From Ruminococcus sp. OA3 (GTDB lineage: Bacteria; Bacillota; Clostridia; Lachnospirales; Lachnospiraceae), in assembly GCF_022440845.1 (NCBI RefSeq), contig NZ_JAKNTO010000001.1, positions 620,001 to 684,000 of the forward strand: a stretch of 64,000 nt of DNA, given 5' to 3'. Below the pieces are notes generated by a model that was given only the letters and a program-made list of their open reading frames with translations, ran no database searches and was not told the DNA's origin. Shown here piece by piece: positions 24,040-32,180 of this stretch. The position numbers and the translations under genes are program-made. Position 1 is the stretch's first letter. Every line of letters starts with the position of its first letter.

Positions 24040-25016
24040 ACCTGATGCTCCCTGTCATATGGCATTGTAATTTCAAAACAGCTCCCGACTCCCTGAGTGC
24101 TGTACGCTGTAACTCCAAACTTTTCACCGTAAAGCAGTTTGATTCTTGCGTTCACATTGACGATTGCAATACCGCTTCCCTTTTGAGATTTCACACTCGA
24201 ACCGCTCTTCCCATACTCGTTGGAATACAGCTTTTCATTTAAGGATGCCAACTGTTCCGCAGTCATTCCGCATCCATCATCTGTAACGGAAATGAGCATC
24301 CTGCCGCCAACAGCACTTACATCGATGTCAATATGAAAATCCTGAACATTATCTTTCATCCCATGCTTCACAGCATTTTCGATAAACGGCTGTATAATCA
24401 GTTTGGGAACGCGGTAATCCGGTAACTGTTCCTCATCATTTTGAATCGTTACATTCAAAACAACCTCATTGCTCAGACGATATTTTTGTATTGCCAGATA
24501 ATCTCTGGCCATTGCCAGTTCTTCTCTTATCATAATAATGTCATTTTTCTGGCTGATCGTATAACGGAAGATCCTTGACAGGATTTCGATCATATCCGCT
24601 GCGATTGGTGCCTTTTCCTGCAGAGCATACCCCCGTATGGAATCCAGCGTATTATAGAGAAAATGAGGATTGATCTGACTTTTCATACTGTCAAATTCCG
24701 CCTGCTTTCTCATCAGCTGATTCGAATACTCCATATCCAGCGTGTGATCTACCATATCAAGAATAAAACAAAGATATTTGATATAGTCTTTATCGATGTC
24801 TTCCGGGACACTTAACGTATAATGTTCTTTTATCGCGTCTATCTTCATTACAACTTTGCTAAACAGCTGCCTGTATATGCAAAATCCGCTGACGCATATA
24901 ATAAAAATCCCCGACAACAGTATACCGTTATGATAATAGATTCCCACTGCCAGAAGCAAAAGATAAGGCAGCATAAACAGGTATTTTATTGGAAACCTGG
25001 TCCTAGAACTTTTCAC
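24021..25016 (-). CDS. YesM-type sensor histidine kinase without an extracellular sensor domain
   Basis: 331 aa, GTG start at 25016, 7 bases after AGAGGG. Two adjacent membrane helices (about 10-28 and 31-49) have almost no loop. A coiled linker follows, then the LytS/YesM His_kinase box QINPHFLYN with the phospho-acceptor His118. The HATPase domain has N-box QPFIENAVKHG and G-boxes DDGCGMT and GSGIAIVNVNARI. Classical YesM kinases have a 200-250 residue extracytoplasmic Cache-like sensor; that is missing here, so the signal must come from the membrane or a partner. Likely phosphorylates the response regulator encoded 11 bases upstream. The coupled pseudo-ABC protein is the best candidate partner. 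Confidence 0.9.
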   Translation of the reverse strand: MKSSRTRFPIKYLFMLPYLLLLAVGIYYHNGILLSGIFIICVSGFCIYRQLFSKVVMKIDAIKEHYTLSVPEDIDKDYIKYLCFILDMVDHTLDMEYSNQLMRKQAEFDSMKSQINPHFLYNTLDSIRGYALQEKAPIAADMIEILSRIFRYTISQKNDIIMIREELAMARDYLAIQKYRLSNEVVLNVTIQNDEEQLPDYRVPKLIIQPFIENAVKHGMKDNVQDFHIDIDVSAVGGRMLISVTDDGCGMTAEQLASLNEKLYSNEYGKSGSSVKSQKGSGIAIVNVNARIKLLYGEKFGVTAYSTQGVGSCFEITMPYDREHQVCTVRF

Positions 25017-25027
25017 ATTTATTCCCT

Positions 25028-26653
25028 CTAATATTTTCTGTTCGCATGAATCTTCCTGTATTCTTTCGGTGTTATTCCAACATACTCTTTGAAGGTTCTG
25101 CTGAAATACCTCACGTTATGATACCCTACCTTATAGGTGATTTCATTAATATTGATTCTCACATCAAGCAGAAGTTCTTTCGCTTTTTCCATGCGCAGAT
25201 CCGTAAGATACGCTGTAAAATTTTTCCCGGTCTCTTTTTTAAAGATAATTCCCAGATATGCCGGCGTGATGAATACCTGTTCTGCGACCTCCTCAAGCTT
25301 CAGCTGTTTATCATAATTCCGGGAAATATACTCCAGAACCCGTTTCATGATAAGAGAACCCTCTGACTGTTCCTCTCTCCGGAATTTCAACATGCCTGCA
25401 GTCATCTTCTCGGGTAAAAATCTTATAATATCACAAGATCTCGAACATTTATTGATCTCTAATGATAATTCCTGATAGATATCCATAAATTCATTCGGGA
25501 AATTACCTTTTTGTTTTACAACAGAAAGCACATTTAGCAGCACGCCCCGAAGTGTTTTGCAGACTGAAACATCTTCCCGTTTGCAAAAATTCAATACATC
25601 CTGAAAAATCGTCGATATTTTTACCTCGATTTCTTTAAGCTCATTACATTCCACTTTCTCAACCAGCCCGTGAAGAAGGGAAGCAGGCAAAACATATTTA
25701 CTCTCTTCCATACTTTCCTTATAACCAGACTCATGGATGTCCAACACCCGGTCTACCCCTCGTACAATTCGCATATCCAGTAAGTGGAGTGCCGCATCAA
25801 ACGAGTCACACAGCGCAGAAACATCTGAGACTGTTTTTCCAATACACACGGTAATACCGGTATCTGCATAAGCTTCTGTCAGCTTTTTTCCACTAACCAG
25901 AACCCGCTTGCACAGAGCTGTCATCTCTTCCCTTTTCTGTTTACTTTCTTCCAGGTTTAATATGACATAAATGTTCTCCTGATGTTCTGTTACACCGATT
26001 TCATAACAAATGTCAGAAAATGAGTCTCGGATGATCATCATAAGATGCTCTGTAATGTGATTTTTAATCCCAATGACAATATCCGAATAATAATCAACCT
26101 TCACCACAACAGAACAAAAATAACCCTCCTGAAAAGAGTAAAAATAATCCCGATTGATCTGTTGTACCGTCACATCATGAAAATCAACATCCCTGTATAA
26201 GATGCTCATGATAAATGATGTCCGGACTTTTTCTTTATGGTTATCAGCACTCTGCAGCAGCGTTCTCTCACTTCTACTCTCAGAAATTTCCTGAGTCAGC
26301 TGTGCCAGAGATTTATTCAATTCGTTGGAATTAATCGGTTTCAGCAAATAATCTCTCACACCCAGTTTAACCGCTTTTTTTGCAAACTCAAACTGTGCAT
26401 ATCCTGATACAATGATAAACCTGGGATTTACGTGCTGCTTTTGTACCTTTTCGATCAGCTCCAGGCCATCTGTGATCGGCATCGTAATGTCTGTGATTAC
26501 AATATCCGGACGTTTTTCCATAATCATATCGTATGCCATCTGTCCATTTTCCGCATAACCTGCCAGTTCCAATCCCAGTTCCTCATATAAAATACAACTG
26601 TTTAACAGGAAAAAGATACTTTTTTCATCTTCAACGATCAAAAGCTTTTGCAT
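25028..26653 (-). CDS. YesN-type response regulator with AraC DNA-binding domain
   Basis: 541 aa. The receiver domain (1-120) has acidic pocket EDE (8-10) and phospho-acceptor Asp55 (DIVITDITMP); the Lys of LLKPIN is conserved. The middle part (about 130-430) is a long helical region common in YesN regulators. The C-terminal AraC domain (about 440-540) has two HTHs, LEEVAEQVFITPAYLGIIFK and INEITYKVGYHNVRYFSRTF, ending in ITPKEYRK. The ATG at 26653 follows AGAGGTGAG by three to five bases; the longer in-frame start at 26707 lacks a ribosome site. First gene of the RR-kinase-pseudoABC operon. Targets are unknown; the nearby sugar importer and the fusion gene are plausible. Confidence 0.92.
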   Translation of the reverse strand: MQKLLIVEDEKSIFFLLNSCILYEELGLELAGYAENGQMAYDMIMEKRPDIVITDITMPITDGLELIEKVQKQHVNPRFIIVSGYAQFEFAKKAVKLGVRDYLLKPINSNELNKSLAQLTQEISESRSERTLLQSADNHKEKVRTSFIMSILYRDVDFHDVTVQQINRDYFYSFQEGYFCSVVVKVDYYSDIVIGIKNHITEHLMMIIRDSFSDICYEIGVTEHQENIYVILNLEESKQKREEMTALCKRVLVSGKKLTEAYADTGITVCIGKTVSDVSALCDSFDAALHLLDMRIVRGVDRVLDIHESGYKESMEESKYVLPASLLHGLVEKVECNELKEIEVKISTIFQDVLNFCKREDVSVCKTLRGVLLNVLSVVKQKGNFPNEFMDIYQELSLEINKCSRSCDIIRFLPEKMTAGMLKFRREEQSEGSLIMKRVLEYISRNYDKQLKLEEVAEQVFITPAYLGIIFKKETGKNFTAYLTDLRMEKAKELLLDVRININEITYKVGYHNVRYFSRTFKEYVGITPKEYRKIHANRKY

Positions 26654-26813
26654 ATTCTCACCTCTCAAATCATGCAGAGACAGACCGCAAACAGACTGCA
26701 AAAGCACTGTTTACCAATCTTTTCTTTATACTATCATATTAATCAAGTAAACACAATCGACTCAATTTTGGTATATTTTACTTTACAAATCATAAGTCCG
26801 GCAAATGGAAGGA

Positions 26814-26848
26814 GGAGTACAATCAGACTTCCTCACTGATTGTACTCC
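26814..26848. terminator. Hairpin between the fusion gene and the two-component operon
   Basis: A perfect 13-bp stem (26814-26826 with 26836-26848) has a nine-base loop. It sits downstream of the fusion gene and upstream of the response regulator. The leftward tail is pyrimidine-rich (CCTCCTTCC) rather than pure T, so termination of the fusion transcript is likely but may be incomplete. A rightward reading gives TTTT. Confidence 0.6.
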
Positions 26849-26878
26849 TTTTGAAAGCTTACAAAAGCTTAAATCGTG

Positions 26879-28801
26879 TTATCCTCTGACCCGGGAATTT
26901 GAAACGTCATAGAAGCAGCGTTCGGTCAGAATTGCTCCCGTATTGGAATTACCGATCACAGCAGCATCTCCTATTTTAGCCATATCGGTATCGATCAGGG
27001 CAAATCCTATATTCTGACCAATCGTATATCCATAGGTAAACATCGTAACCTTACCCACATTCCTGCCATTGACTTTCACGTCATCTCCGGTCTGAACATG
27101 CGCAGAAACTTCCGGTACCAGAAAACCAACCAGGGAACGTGTAACCCCCTTTTTCTTTGCCTGCCGAAGAGCTTCTTTTCCGACAAATTCTTTATTCCAG
27201 TCAACCGTCCAGCCAAACCCTGCCTCCAGGGGATTTGTTCCCGCCAGATCACTCATCAGAACATAACCCTTCTCACGCGGAATACTTGTCACGATTACAT
27301 CCGTATCGATTTTTCTGATGCCATGTTCACGTCCATATTTCTCCAGTGCCTGTTCAATGTGGGCTGCATCCGACGGCGCACAGTAAATCTCATATCCCAG
27401 TTCCCCCGTATATCCGCTGCGGGCAATCTTAACTTTCATGGCGCCGATCTGATTATCCCCGATGTGAAAATGTTTCAGTTCATCAATCGGATCTTTCAGT
27501 ATCTTATTCATCACTTCCCTGGAGTTTGGTCCCTGCACCGCACACATGGACGTAATGTCCGTGATATCTGTGTAAGACACGGCCTCATAAGTGCGGTGCC
27601 GGTCAAACCATGCGATCAACTCATCAATGTACAGTGTTGATACCCAGTATGTATTCGCATCGATATGGAACACTATCACATCGTCGATGATCTCTCCGCC
27701 TTCGTTCAGCATTGTCGTATATTTTGCGGTTCCCACACCTGCACCGGATATATCGGCAACAAACATTTTATTCAAAAATGCTGCCGCATCACTGCCTGTC
27801 ACTTTCAGCAGATTGTGTGTGAAATCATAATATCCCACTTTATTCCGAATTGCCTCATGATCTTTCTGCTGCTCACTTACCACTTTTGTTTTGTTTTTTT
27901 TTAATTGTTTCTTCAGATCTGTTGTATCACTGCAGATTTTTTTCAGATGCTTCGTTAGTTTCTTTTTTACCTTTGCATTTGAAACCGGATCCGGATCCCG
28001 TTTCCATTTATCATTTAAGCTCAGGATCTTTTCCCTGGTTTCGGCATCAATCTTCCCACGCTTTTCCTCAGAATCCATCCATTCCTCAAATGTACCGATC
28101 CAGCGCGCATCGCATCCGATATCATCCGGTGTCGGATAGACCAGTTTATCCATACGCGTATAATTCAGACGCGGCGGGTTCCCTTTGATGGATACTTCGA
28201 ACAGAAGGTCAGCCGCTCCAAGACCCGGCTCATGCGGTGTGACTTTGTCCCGCTCCATATAGTCTGTCTTAACACTGACTGCCACGACCTCAAACACATA
28301 CAGGGTGGAGCCGTCTACGCGGACAGTTTCGATTACTTTTGCCTCCAGGTTGGATACGCATTCTGCGATGCCATACGGTTTTACTTTCTTAGACGGGAGC
28401 GGTGTCAGCCCTGCCACGTCGATCTCATTGATCCCTTTCGGCATTGGCAAACCAACAATGGTACTCTCACGAAGCAGTTCATATGGATAATAGCTGATGA
28501 CGCATTCTCCCGTTTCATCCAGGTTCTTTCTTCCGTCACGGTCATTGTTCATCGCAAAGGCATAACACCATCTCATGTTAGGCGGCGCAGACTGGAACGC
28601 TGTTCCCATGGACACAGGAGTACAGTTTACATTGCCCTTCTTATCCATCGTCGTGACAAAGTAACATGCTACCGGCGGCTGAATCCATCTGTGGCTGAAT
28701 CCTGTCGTCTCATACGTCTCCAGGCACTCGGTGAAATCCCCCTTCTGCTCTCTCTCGGTCTCTTCAAATATGCTCTGTACATCAAAATACGAAAAACTCA
28801 T
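26879..28801 (-). CDS. Flavin reductase - GcvT (tetrahydrofolate-dependent aminomethyl/methyltransferase) fusion protein
   Basis: 640 aa. Residues about 40-215 are a flavin reductase-like FMN domain (PPVACYFVTT, NCTPVSMGTAF, GLPMPKGINE). A Lys-rich linker occupies about 250-312. From about 313 there is a GcvT/DmdA/LigM-type domain: EAIRNKVGYYDFTH, LNEGGEIIDDVIVF with the catalytic-type Asp pair at 373-374, GYTGELGYEIY (467-473) and NPLEAGFGW. The first 40 residues of normal GcvT are missing. GcvT-fold enzymes move one-carbon units from glycine, dimethylglycine, DMSP or methoxy-aromatics to tetrahydrofolate; fused to an FMN domain, a demethylase coupled to reduction is likely. It is not the glycine cleavage T protein, as no gcvH/gcvP is present. 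ATG with AGGAGG; perfect-consensus promoter upstream. Confidence 0.8.
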   Translation of the reverse strand: MSFSYFDVQSIFEETEREQKGDFTECLETYETTGFSHRWIQPPVACYFVTTMDKKGNVNCTPVSMGTAFQSAPPNMRWCYAFAMNNDRDGRKNLDETGECVISYYPYELLRESTIVGLPMPKGINEIDVAGLTPLPSKKVKPYGIAECVSNLEAKVIETVRVDGSTLYVFEVVAVSVKTDYMERDKVTPHEPGLGAADLLFEVSIKGNPPRLNYTRMDKLVYPTPDDIGCDARWIGTFEEWMDSEEKRGKIDAETREKILSLNDKWKRDPDPVSNAKVKKKLTKHLKKICSDTTDLKKQLKKNKTKVVSEQQKDHEAIRNKVGYYDFTHNLLKVTGSDAAAFLNKMFVADISGAGVGTAKYTTMLNEGGEIIDDVIVFHIDANTYWVSTLYIDELIAWFDRHRTYEAVSYTDITDITSMCAVQGPNSREVMNKILKDPIDELKHFHIGDNQIGAMKVKIARSGYTGELGYEIYCAPSDAAHIEQALEKYGREHGIRKIDTDVIVTSIPREKGYVLMSDLAGTNPLEAGFGWTVDWNKEFVGKEALRQAKKKGVTRSLVGFLVPEVSAHVQTGDDVKVNGRNVGKVTMFTYGYTIGQNIGFALIDTDMAKIGDAAVIGNSNTGAILTERCFYDVSNSRVRG

Positions 28802-28906
28802 CTTTATTCCTCCTGTCTCAATTAATTTTCGGATTACCAGTTATCCATTTCCATCGATGTTTTGTTAATTTTAATATTTTCTTTACTTATTACTTATGTT
28901 AAGTTT

Positions 28907-28935
28907 ATTATAGGGTGAACATTTAGTTTTGTCAA
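28907..28935 (-). promoter_or_regulatory. Consensus promoter of the flavin reductase-GcvT fusion gene
   Basis: TTGACA (28930-28935, minus strand), a 17-base spacer, TATAAT (28907-28912): a perfect sigma-A promoter. The leader is about 100 bases, AT-rich, with CATCGATG (28852-28859) and a small GGAT/ATCC hairpin. A promoter this strong is expected to need a repressor, and the divergent LacI pair is the obvious candidate. Confidence 0.85.
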
Positions 28936-29037
28936 CACTTTTTTCTTTGATTCCCCACTTTTTCCCTTTTCCTTTTTATTATCGAACAACCCGGATGTTT
29001 TCGCTTGTTTTTTGTTTACTAAACTCTTAACATCTGA

Positions 29038-29066
29038 TTGACTATCCATGTTTCCTACGATATAAT
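29038..29066 (+). promoter_or_regulatory. Promoter of the tandem LacI-type genes
   Basis: TTGACT (29038-29043), a 17-base spacer, TATAAT (29061-29066). Start of transcription near 29073 gives a leader of about 23 bases containing AGAGGTG before the ATT initiation codon at 29096. Confidence 0.82.
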
Positions 29067-29095
29067 AAAAAAAACACGATAAGAGGTGACGACCT

Positions 29096-30109
29096 ATTAC
29101 CATTCGAGAAATCGCGGCACAGTTTGGGGTATCCCCCTCCACAGTTTCCAATGTGCTGAACAATAAAAACGGGGTGCGCGACGAATTAAGAGAAGAGATC
29201 AAGTCTGTTTTGCTAAAAAACGGTTATATCATAAAGCATAATCCAACACTGGTTTCTGCAAAGCCAAGGAATCTTTTATTTCTCTACTACCAAAGCGCTA
29301 ATTATCAATCTCTGAGGAACAATGATATACTTCCTCTTACGCTTCACCAGATAGAACAGTACTGCCAGGCGGGCGGTCATCGTTTTATCTTCAGGCAGGC
29401 AACCTGCCACACCCTTGACTCCATGCTGGACAGACAGAATCTGCCGGAGATAGACGGCATCCTGATGCTCGGGACAGAATATTATCACAAACCTTCTCCC
29501 GCATTCTATTCCTGTGGGAAGCCCATTGTCATATTGGACGGATTATGTCCTGAAGATCCCATCAGCACCGTCAATATTGACAATACCTATGGTGTCTGTC
29601 AGCTGGTGAAGCATATCTGTGACATGGGCCACAGACGGATCGGGTATATCAAAAGCCGCATGCCCTTCGGCTGTCTTCGCGACAGAACAAACAGCCTCTA
29701 TGCTGCACTGGCCCGATTTGGCATGACACTCAGCAAGAAAGACATCCTGGAAGTAAGCGCAGAGTCCGGATTAATTCAGGATGAGGTCACTCATTTTTTT
29801 TCAAATGCAGAAGATCTGCCCACCGTTTTTTTTGCCGATAATGACTTTCTTGCAGTTTCCTCCATACAGGCAATCACACGGTCAGGATATTCCGTTCCGG
29901 AGGATATATCGATTGTTGGTTTCGACGATCTGGATATTTGTACGTTATTAAAACCGCACCTTACCACCTCGAGAGTAGACTTTGGTGCCATGGCACGGGT
30001 AGCCATCCGACATCTTATGAATCTTATTGAGGATCCGGGTCTTCCTGTAACTAAGCTCACCGTAACAACAAAGTTTGTCGAACGGGATTCCGTGAAAAAA
30101 ATCATATGA
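29096..30109 (+). CDS. LacI-family regulator with an ATT initiation codon (paralogue 1)
   Basis: 337 aa if begun at ATT 29096. Residues 1-27 form a complete LacI helix-turn-helix (xTIREIAAQFGVSPSTVSNVLNN), lining up residue for residue with the next gene, which begins ATG in the same place. Between the upstream in-frame stop (29087-29089) and this codon there is no ATG, GTG or TTG; the first GTG (29153) lies after the recognition helix. A promoter and a ribosome site (AGAGGTG) are correctly placed, so initiation from AUU, a rare start known from infC, is the best reading. The rest is a periplasmic-binding-like effector domain (SIVGFDD, LLKPHLTT). It could also be a gene recently silenced by a start-codon mutation. 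Cotranscribed with the paralogue 10 bases downstream. Confidence 0.75.
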   Translation: MTIREIAAQFGVSPSTVSNVLNNKNGVRDELREEIKSVLLKNGYIIKHNPTLVSAKPRNLLFLYYQSANYQSLRNNDILPLTLHQIEQYCQAGGHRFIFRQATCHTLDSMLDRQNLPEIDGILMLGTEYYHKPSPAFYSCGKPIVILDGLCPEDPISTVNIDNTYGVCQLVKHICDMGHRRIGYIKSRMPFGCLRDRTNSLYAALARFGMTLSKKDILEVSAESGLIQDEVTHFFSNAEDLPTVFFADNDFLAVSSIQAITRSGYSVPEDISIVGFDDLDICTLLKPHLTTSRVDFGAMARVAIRHLMNLIEDPGLPVTKLTVTTKFVERDSVKKII

Positions 30110-30119
30110 GGAGGCAATT

Positions 30120-31145
30120 ATGACAATCAGAGAAATCGCAGCAGAACTAAACATATCACCTACTGCTGTTTCTTATGTGCTCAACAACAAACCCGGAGTT
30201 CGAAAAGAACTCCGGGAAAAGATCACAAAGATTTTAATTCAAAACGGTTACTCCATTAAAGAGGATGCCGCCGAGGACCTGAAAAAGGGTCCTGATCTGC
30301 CGAAACAACAGACCATTTTATTTTTATATTATATCAGTGAGCGCTACCTGTTTCTCAGAAACAACAATGTATTGACACTCTATCTCAATGCCATTGAAGA
30401 AATCTGCAACAGACAAGACTGCAATGTCATAACCAAAAGCGTTACCAGTGATTCTCTCGGTGATACACTGGCAAACACAGATGGTATCGACGGCGTGATA
30501 CTTTTGGGAATCGAGCTCTACGAAAGGGTTCTCTTCAACCGGTCTATGTGCCGAAAGCCCTTTGTCCTTCTCGACGGCTATTTTCCGGAATCCCCTATCG
30601 ACAGCGTCAATGTGGATAACTATATCGGCCTGTACCAGGCAGTCGACTATCTTTATAAAAAAGGACATCGAAAGATCGGACACATCAAAAGCAACATGCC
30701 CTATGGATGCCTGCCAGACCGCTGGCGCTGTTTTTACGAAATTCTGGATTACTTTAGAATGCCTTTTTTAAAAAACTATCTGGCTGAAGTAAGAATGCAG
30801 TCGGAGTTTCTGCAGGAAGATCTGCAGAAGTATCTGAAGGAAAACACGGACCTTCCCACTGTTTTTTTTGCAGATAATGATTATATGGCCATCTCTGCAA
30901 TGGCAGGGATGCAGCAGGCTGGCTACGCTGTTCCGGACGATCTTTCCATCATTGGTTTTGACAATGCGGACATTTCAACCCTGCTGAAGCCGAATCTGAC
31001 CACAATCTCTCTGGATTTTCGCGGTATGGCGGCCGAAGCGGTGCAGCGCCTGTTCCGGTTAATGGAATATCCGGACCTTCCGGTTGTTAAAAGTACGATC
31101 TCTCCTGTCTTTGTAGAAAGAGATTCCGTAAAAGACCTAACTTAA
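30120..31145 (+). CDS. LacI-family regulator (paralogue 2)
   Basis: 341 aa. HTH at 1-25 (MTIREIAAELNISPTAVSYVL) plus the hinge region, then a Peripla_BP-like domain with FADNDYMAISAM, LSIIGFDNADISTLLKPNLTT and the terminal FVERDSVK shared with paralogue 1. ATG 30120 preceded by GGAGG. The pair arose by tandem duplication and could form homo- or heterodimers that sense a sugar-like effector. Likely targets are the adjacent divergent fusion gene and the importer operon (31203-35792). The last codon overlaps the base of a bidirectional terminator. Confidence 0.93.
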   Translation: MTIREIAAELNISPTAVSYVLNNKPGVRKELREKITKILIQNGYSIKEDAAEDLKKGPDLPKQQTILFLYYISERYLFLRNNNVLTLYLNAIEEICNRQDCNVITKSVTSDSLGDTLANTDGIDGVILLGIELYERVLFNRSMCRKPFVLLDGYFPESPIDSVNVDNYIGLYQAVDYLYKKGHRKIGHIKSNMPYGCLPDRWRCFYEILDYFRMPFLKNYLAEVRMQSEFLQEDLQKYLKENTDLPTVFFADNDYMAISAMAGMQQAGYAVPDDLSIIGFDNADISTLLKPNLTTISLDFRGMAAEAVQRLFRLMEYPDLPVVKSTISPVFVERDSVKDLT

Positions 31146-31188
31146 AAAGCATAAGCGATGAATTGACAGCTCATCGCTTACGCTTTTT
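31145..31188. terminator. Bidirectional terminator between the LacI genes and the sugar importer operon
   Basis: A long stem (AAAAAGC-TAAGCGATGA around 31144-31161 with TCATCGCTTA-GCTTTTTT around 31171-31188) has T-runs on both strands. It serves the converging LacI and permease transcripts. Confidence 0.85.
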
Positions 31189-31202
31189 TCAGCTTATGTA
31201 GT

Positions 31203-32180
31203 CTAAATCCTTTTCTTCCTGAAATTCTTTAATGCGTCCACATACATCGCCGCAAAAATCACCAGACCTTTCGCAAACGGATAGATATAAGGTGATGCGC
31301 CCGTCAAAGCCAGAATGTTATTGATCAGATACAGTAACACAACTCCGATAAATGTCCCCGGGAAAATATTTCCGCGTCCTCCCAGAAGACTGGTGCCTCC
31401 CATCACACACACCGTGACGACGTCGAATTCCATCTCGTTTCCTATGGTTCCGCTGTAAGTCCCTACCTTACAGCAGGCGACAAATCCCACAAAGGCGGCA
31501 CATATTCCTGACAGAATATAAACCGCCATCTTCACTCTCTTTAACGGAAGACCGATGCGCTTTGCCGACTCCTCGCTGCATCCGATGGCGTAACAGTATG
31601 CACCAAATCTGGTCTTTCGCAGCACACACTGGAACACCAGCAGTATGATCAGTGACACAAGGATCAAAATCGATATACCAAAAACCCTGGAATCAGCGAT
31701 CATCTTAAACTCCGGCGGAAGGCTGGTCTGTGCACCGCCGTTTGTGATGTTCAGCGCGATTCCACGCAAAAGTATCATCATTCCCAGGGTCGCCAGCATG
31801 GAATTCAGCTTACAGTAGGTAACCAGGATGCCATTGATTGCGCCGATGACCGCACCTACCACAAAGATCAGAATCACCATCTGGACAAATCCGGCGCCGT
31901 GATTCATCGCATACACCGCGATTGCTGAACTGCAGAGCGCCACTGATCCGACACTCATATCCATATTGCCCGTGACGATGACAGACGTTCCGCCGGCGGC
32001 AACCACCAGCAAAGTCGTTGCCCCCCACATAATCTGCATCAGATTATCTCTGGTCAGAAAGTACGGAGAAATGATTCCACAGACTATGAACATGACAACA
32101 AATAAAATATAAAACCCATAGGAAAGCAGGAAATTCGAGACATCAAACTTCTTTTTCACTGTAATCGCTGCTTCATTCAT
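31203..32180 (-). CDS. Ribose-type ABC importer permease (distal)
   Basis: 325 aa, about eight to ten membrane helices of the BPD_transp_2 (RbsC/XylH/LsrC) family. Signature features are GNMDMSVGSVALCSSAIAVY, the EAA-like region around CSEESAKRIGLP, and GGTSLLGGRGNIFPGTFIGV near the C terminus. The start chosen is the ATG at 32180, because GGAGGAG lies six bases before it; it overlaps the ATPase stop by eight bases (ATGAATGA). Last gene of the importer operon. Distinct in sequence from the other permease, so the pore is probably a heterodimer as in LsrCD. Confidence 0.9.
   Translation of the reverse strand: MNEAAITVKKKFDVSNFLLSYGFYILFVVMFIVCGIISPYFLTRDNLMQIMWGATTLLVVAAGGTSVIVTGNMDMSVGSVALCSSAIAVYAMNHGAGFVQMVILIFVVGAVIGAINGILVTYCKLNSMLATLGMMILLRGIALNITNGGAQTSLPPEFKMIADSRVFGISILILVSLIILLVFQCVLRKTRFGAYCYAIGCSEESAKRIGLPLKRVKMAVYILSGICAAFVGFVACCKVGTYSGTIGNEMEFDVVTVCVMGGTSLLGGRGNIFPGTFIGVVLLYLINNILALTGASPYIYPFAKGLVIFAAMYVDALKNFRKKRI

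Noticed and set aside
26879-28801. Glycine cleavage T protein
   Set aside because: N-terminal GcvT segment replaced by a flavin reductase domain, and no gcvH or gcvP nearby.
28232-28825. 197-codon open frame opposite the fusion gene
   Set aside because: Lies fully opposite a well-supported gene with a consensus promoter on the other strand.
29153-30109. GTG as start of the first LacI gene
   Set aside because: Would delete the DNA-binding helix-turn-helix; the frame continues upstream with full homology to the paralogue.
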